A stretch of DNA of 64,000 nt from Gammaproteobacteria bacterium (GTDB lineage: Bacteria; Pseudomonadota; Gammaproteobacteria; Pseudomonadales; Porticoccaceae), in NCBI GenBank assembly GCA_018069465.1, contig JAGPUW010000025.1, forward strand, positions 248,001 to 312,000, read 5' to 3'. Below are positions 63,298 to 64,000 of the stretch, piece by piece (the first letter of the stretch is position 1; every line of letters starts with the position of its first letter). The notes under the pieces are model-generated. The model did no database searches and had not been told where the DNA came from. It saw only the letters and a list, made by a program, of their open reading frames with translations. The translations under genes and the position numbers were made by a program.

Positions 63298-64000
63298 CTA
63301 GCTCAACCAATAGAGCGCTAAAGCAGCAATGCCCGAGAGGCTACAGATGCACAGTGACGCCATGCGTATATGGTGATTGGCAATGCGCTCGACATAGCGT
63401 GTCGCCAGCCAGTACCCCAGCAGCATTGCCGGGATAAGCGGCAGTGCCAGTCTCAAGTGATGCCAGCTCATATAACCCGTATAGCCCTGCACCAATAGTG
63501 AAAGAAGACAACTGACAATAAAAAATGCCGATAAATTGGCGCGAATAAGGTTGGCCTGCTCATGCTGTAATAGCAGTGCTAAGGGCGGCCCGCCGATGGC
63601 TGTACTGGTGCCCATAAATCCCGACAAAAAGCCGGCCAACAACATGCGCGGTGTGGTGGGCGCAATACGCAGGGGTAGCAAGCTCACCGCCACCGCAATT
63701 AATACGCTCAGCCCCAAGCATAGCGAAAGTAACTTCGCATCGACCCACAGCAACAGCGCACCCCCCGCCACCGTGCCGGGAATACGACCAATAATGGCCG
63801 CACCCAGGCCCTTTAAAGAAATATTACGGCGATAGCGGTAGGCATTGGCGATGGATAGCACGAGCGCCACAAGGGTTATCGGTGCGGGAACATAGTCGGG
63901 AGACAGCAGAAACAAAAATGGCGCCGCGACAATTGCCAGGCCAAAACCGATGGCACTCTGCACAAAGGAGCCAATAAAAATAATCAACGCCGCTAAAAAC
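63298..64000 (-). CDS. TauE/SafE family permease, 5' truncated by window
   Basis: The frame is open to the window edge; 233 residues are seen. It has the paired-repeat hydrophobic plan of the family, with GSFVQSAIGFGLAIVAAP in the first half and FLSGFMGTSTAIGGPPLAL in the second. Members export sulfite, sulfonates or organic acids, or import sulfur compounds. It converges on the ZIP gene with a 1-bp gap. Confidence 0.88.
   Translation of the reverse strand, partial: FLAALIIFIGSFVQSAIGFGLAIVAAPFLFLLSPDYVPAPITLVALVLSIANAYRYRRNISLKGLGAAIIGRIPGTVAGGALLLWVDAKLLSLCLGLSVLIAVAVSLLPLRIAPTTPRMLLAGFLSGFMGTSTAIGGPPLALLLQHEQANLIRANLSAFFIVSCLLSLLVQGYTGYMSWHHLRLALPLIPAMLLGYWLATRYVERIANHHIRMASLCICSLSGIAALALYWLS

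Overview
This window looks like chromosomal DNA of a marine-type gammaproteobacterium. The gene order ilvI-ilvH-ilvC-pssA matches Pseudomonas. Other genes typical of the class are holD-rimI, yadG-yadH, queF, epmC, alaA, pdxB and a PA1571-like small protein. The many acyl-CoA enzymes, a type III glutamine synthetase and a RegB/RegA pair recall the oligotrophic marine lineages (Spongiibacteraceae/Cellvibrionales-like). That placement is an inference, not a measurement.

Layout. 1-3.6 kb: the 3' part of a TonB-dependent (probably copper) receptor, then an overlapping redox-sensing two-component pair. 3.8-9.6 kb: a CoA-transferase, a crotonase, an OYE-like flavin oxidoreductase, nadA and an LLM-type oxidoreductase. 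9.7-13.4 kb: an RbgA-like GTPase and a P2A-type cation ATPase. 13.5-13.9 kb: tRNA-Ser(GGA) beside a decayed copy of its 3' end. 14-22.6 kb: holD-like and rimI, then leuA, pssA, ilvC, ilvH and ilvI, all on the minus strand. leuA has a Leu-rich leader peptide, and ilvI has a strong promoter with a long leader.

23.9-30.5 kb is the accessory region. Two copies of a repeat of about 335-345 bp (23886-24218 and 29772-30115) bracket a PEP-CTERM gene fragment, an IS256-family transposase remnant and a two-gene operon. That operon encodes a DUF4145(HEPN-like)-RecD/Pif1-type helicase with a duplicated C-terminal module. It is translationally coupled to a helical (TPR-like) protein with two OB/cold-shock-like domains, and the second gene is split by an in-frame amber codon. 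The right-hand repeat has perfect 17-bp terminal inverted repeats. Beyond it lies a small HTH gene facing an array of palindromes. This is the best candidate for an undescribed system here.

30.9-41 kb: esterase, DUF1499 protein, msrB, alaA, a TIGR01777 epimerase, pdxB, epmC, queF and the YadGH-type ABC exporter. 41.2-41.6 kb: a tRNA-Glu/tRNA-Gly operon with a near-consensus promoter and a decayed tRNA-Gly relic. 41.8-48.5 kb: alpha/beta hydrolase, amidohydrolase, crotonase and two acyl-CoA dehydrogenases that look like the complementary halves of one heteromeric enzyme. 48.6-64 kb: GSIII, a beta-propeller lipoprotein, metY, two TetR regulators, an M20 peptidase, a DUF1285 protein, a voltage-gated-type K+ channel, a degenerate receiver protein, a YafJ-type amidotransferase, two helical (ferritin-like) proteins, a ZIP transporter and a TauE/SafE permease cut by the window edge. 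No rRNA, CRISPR array or intact prophage is visible.
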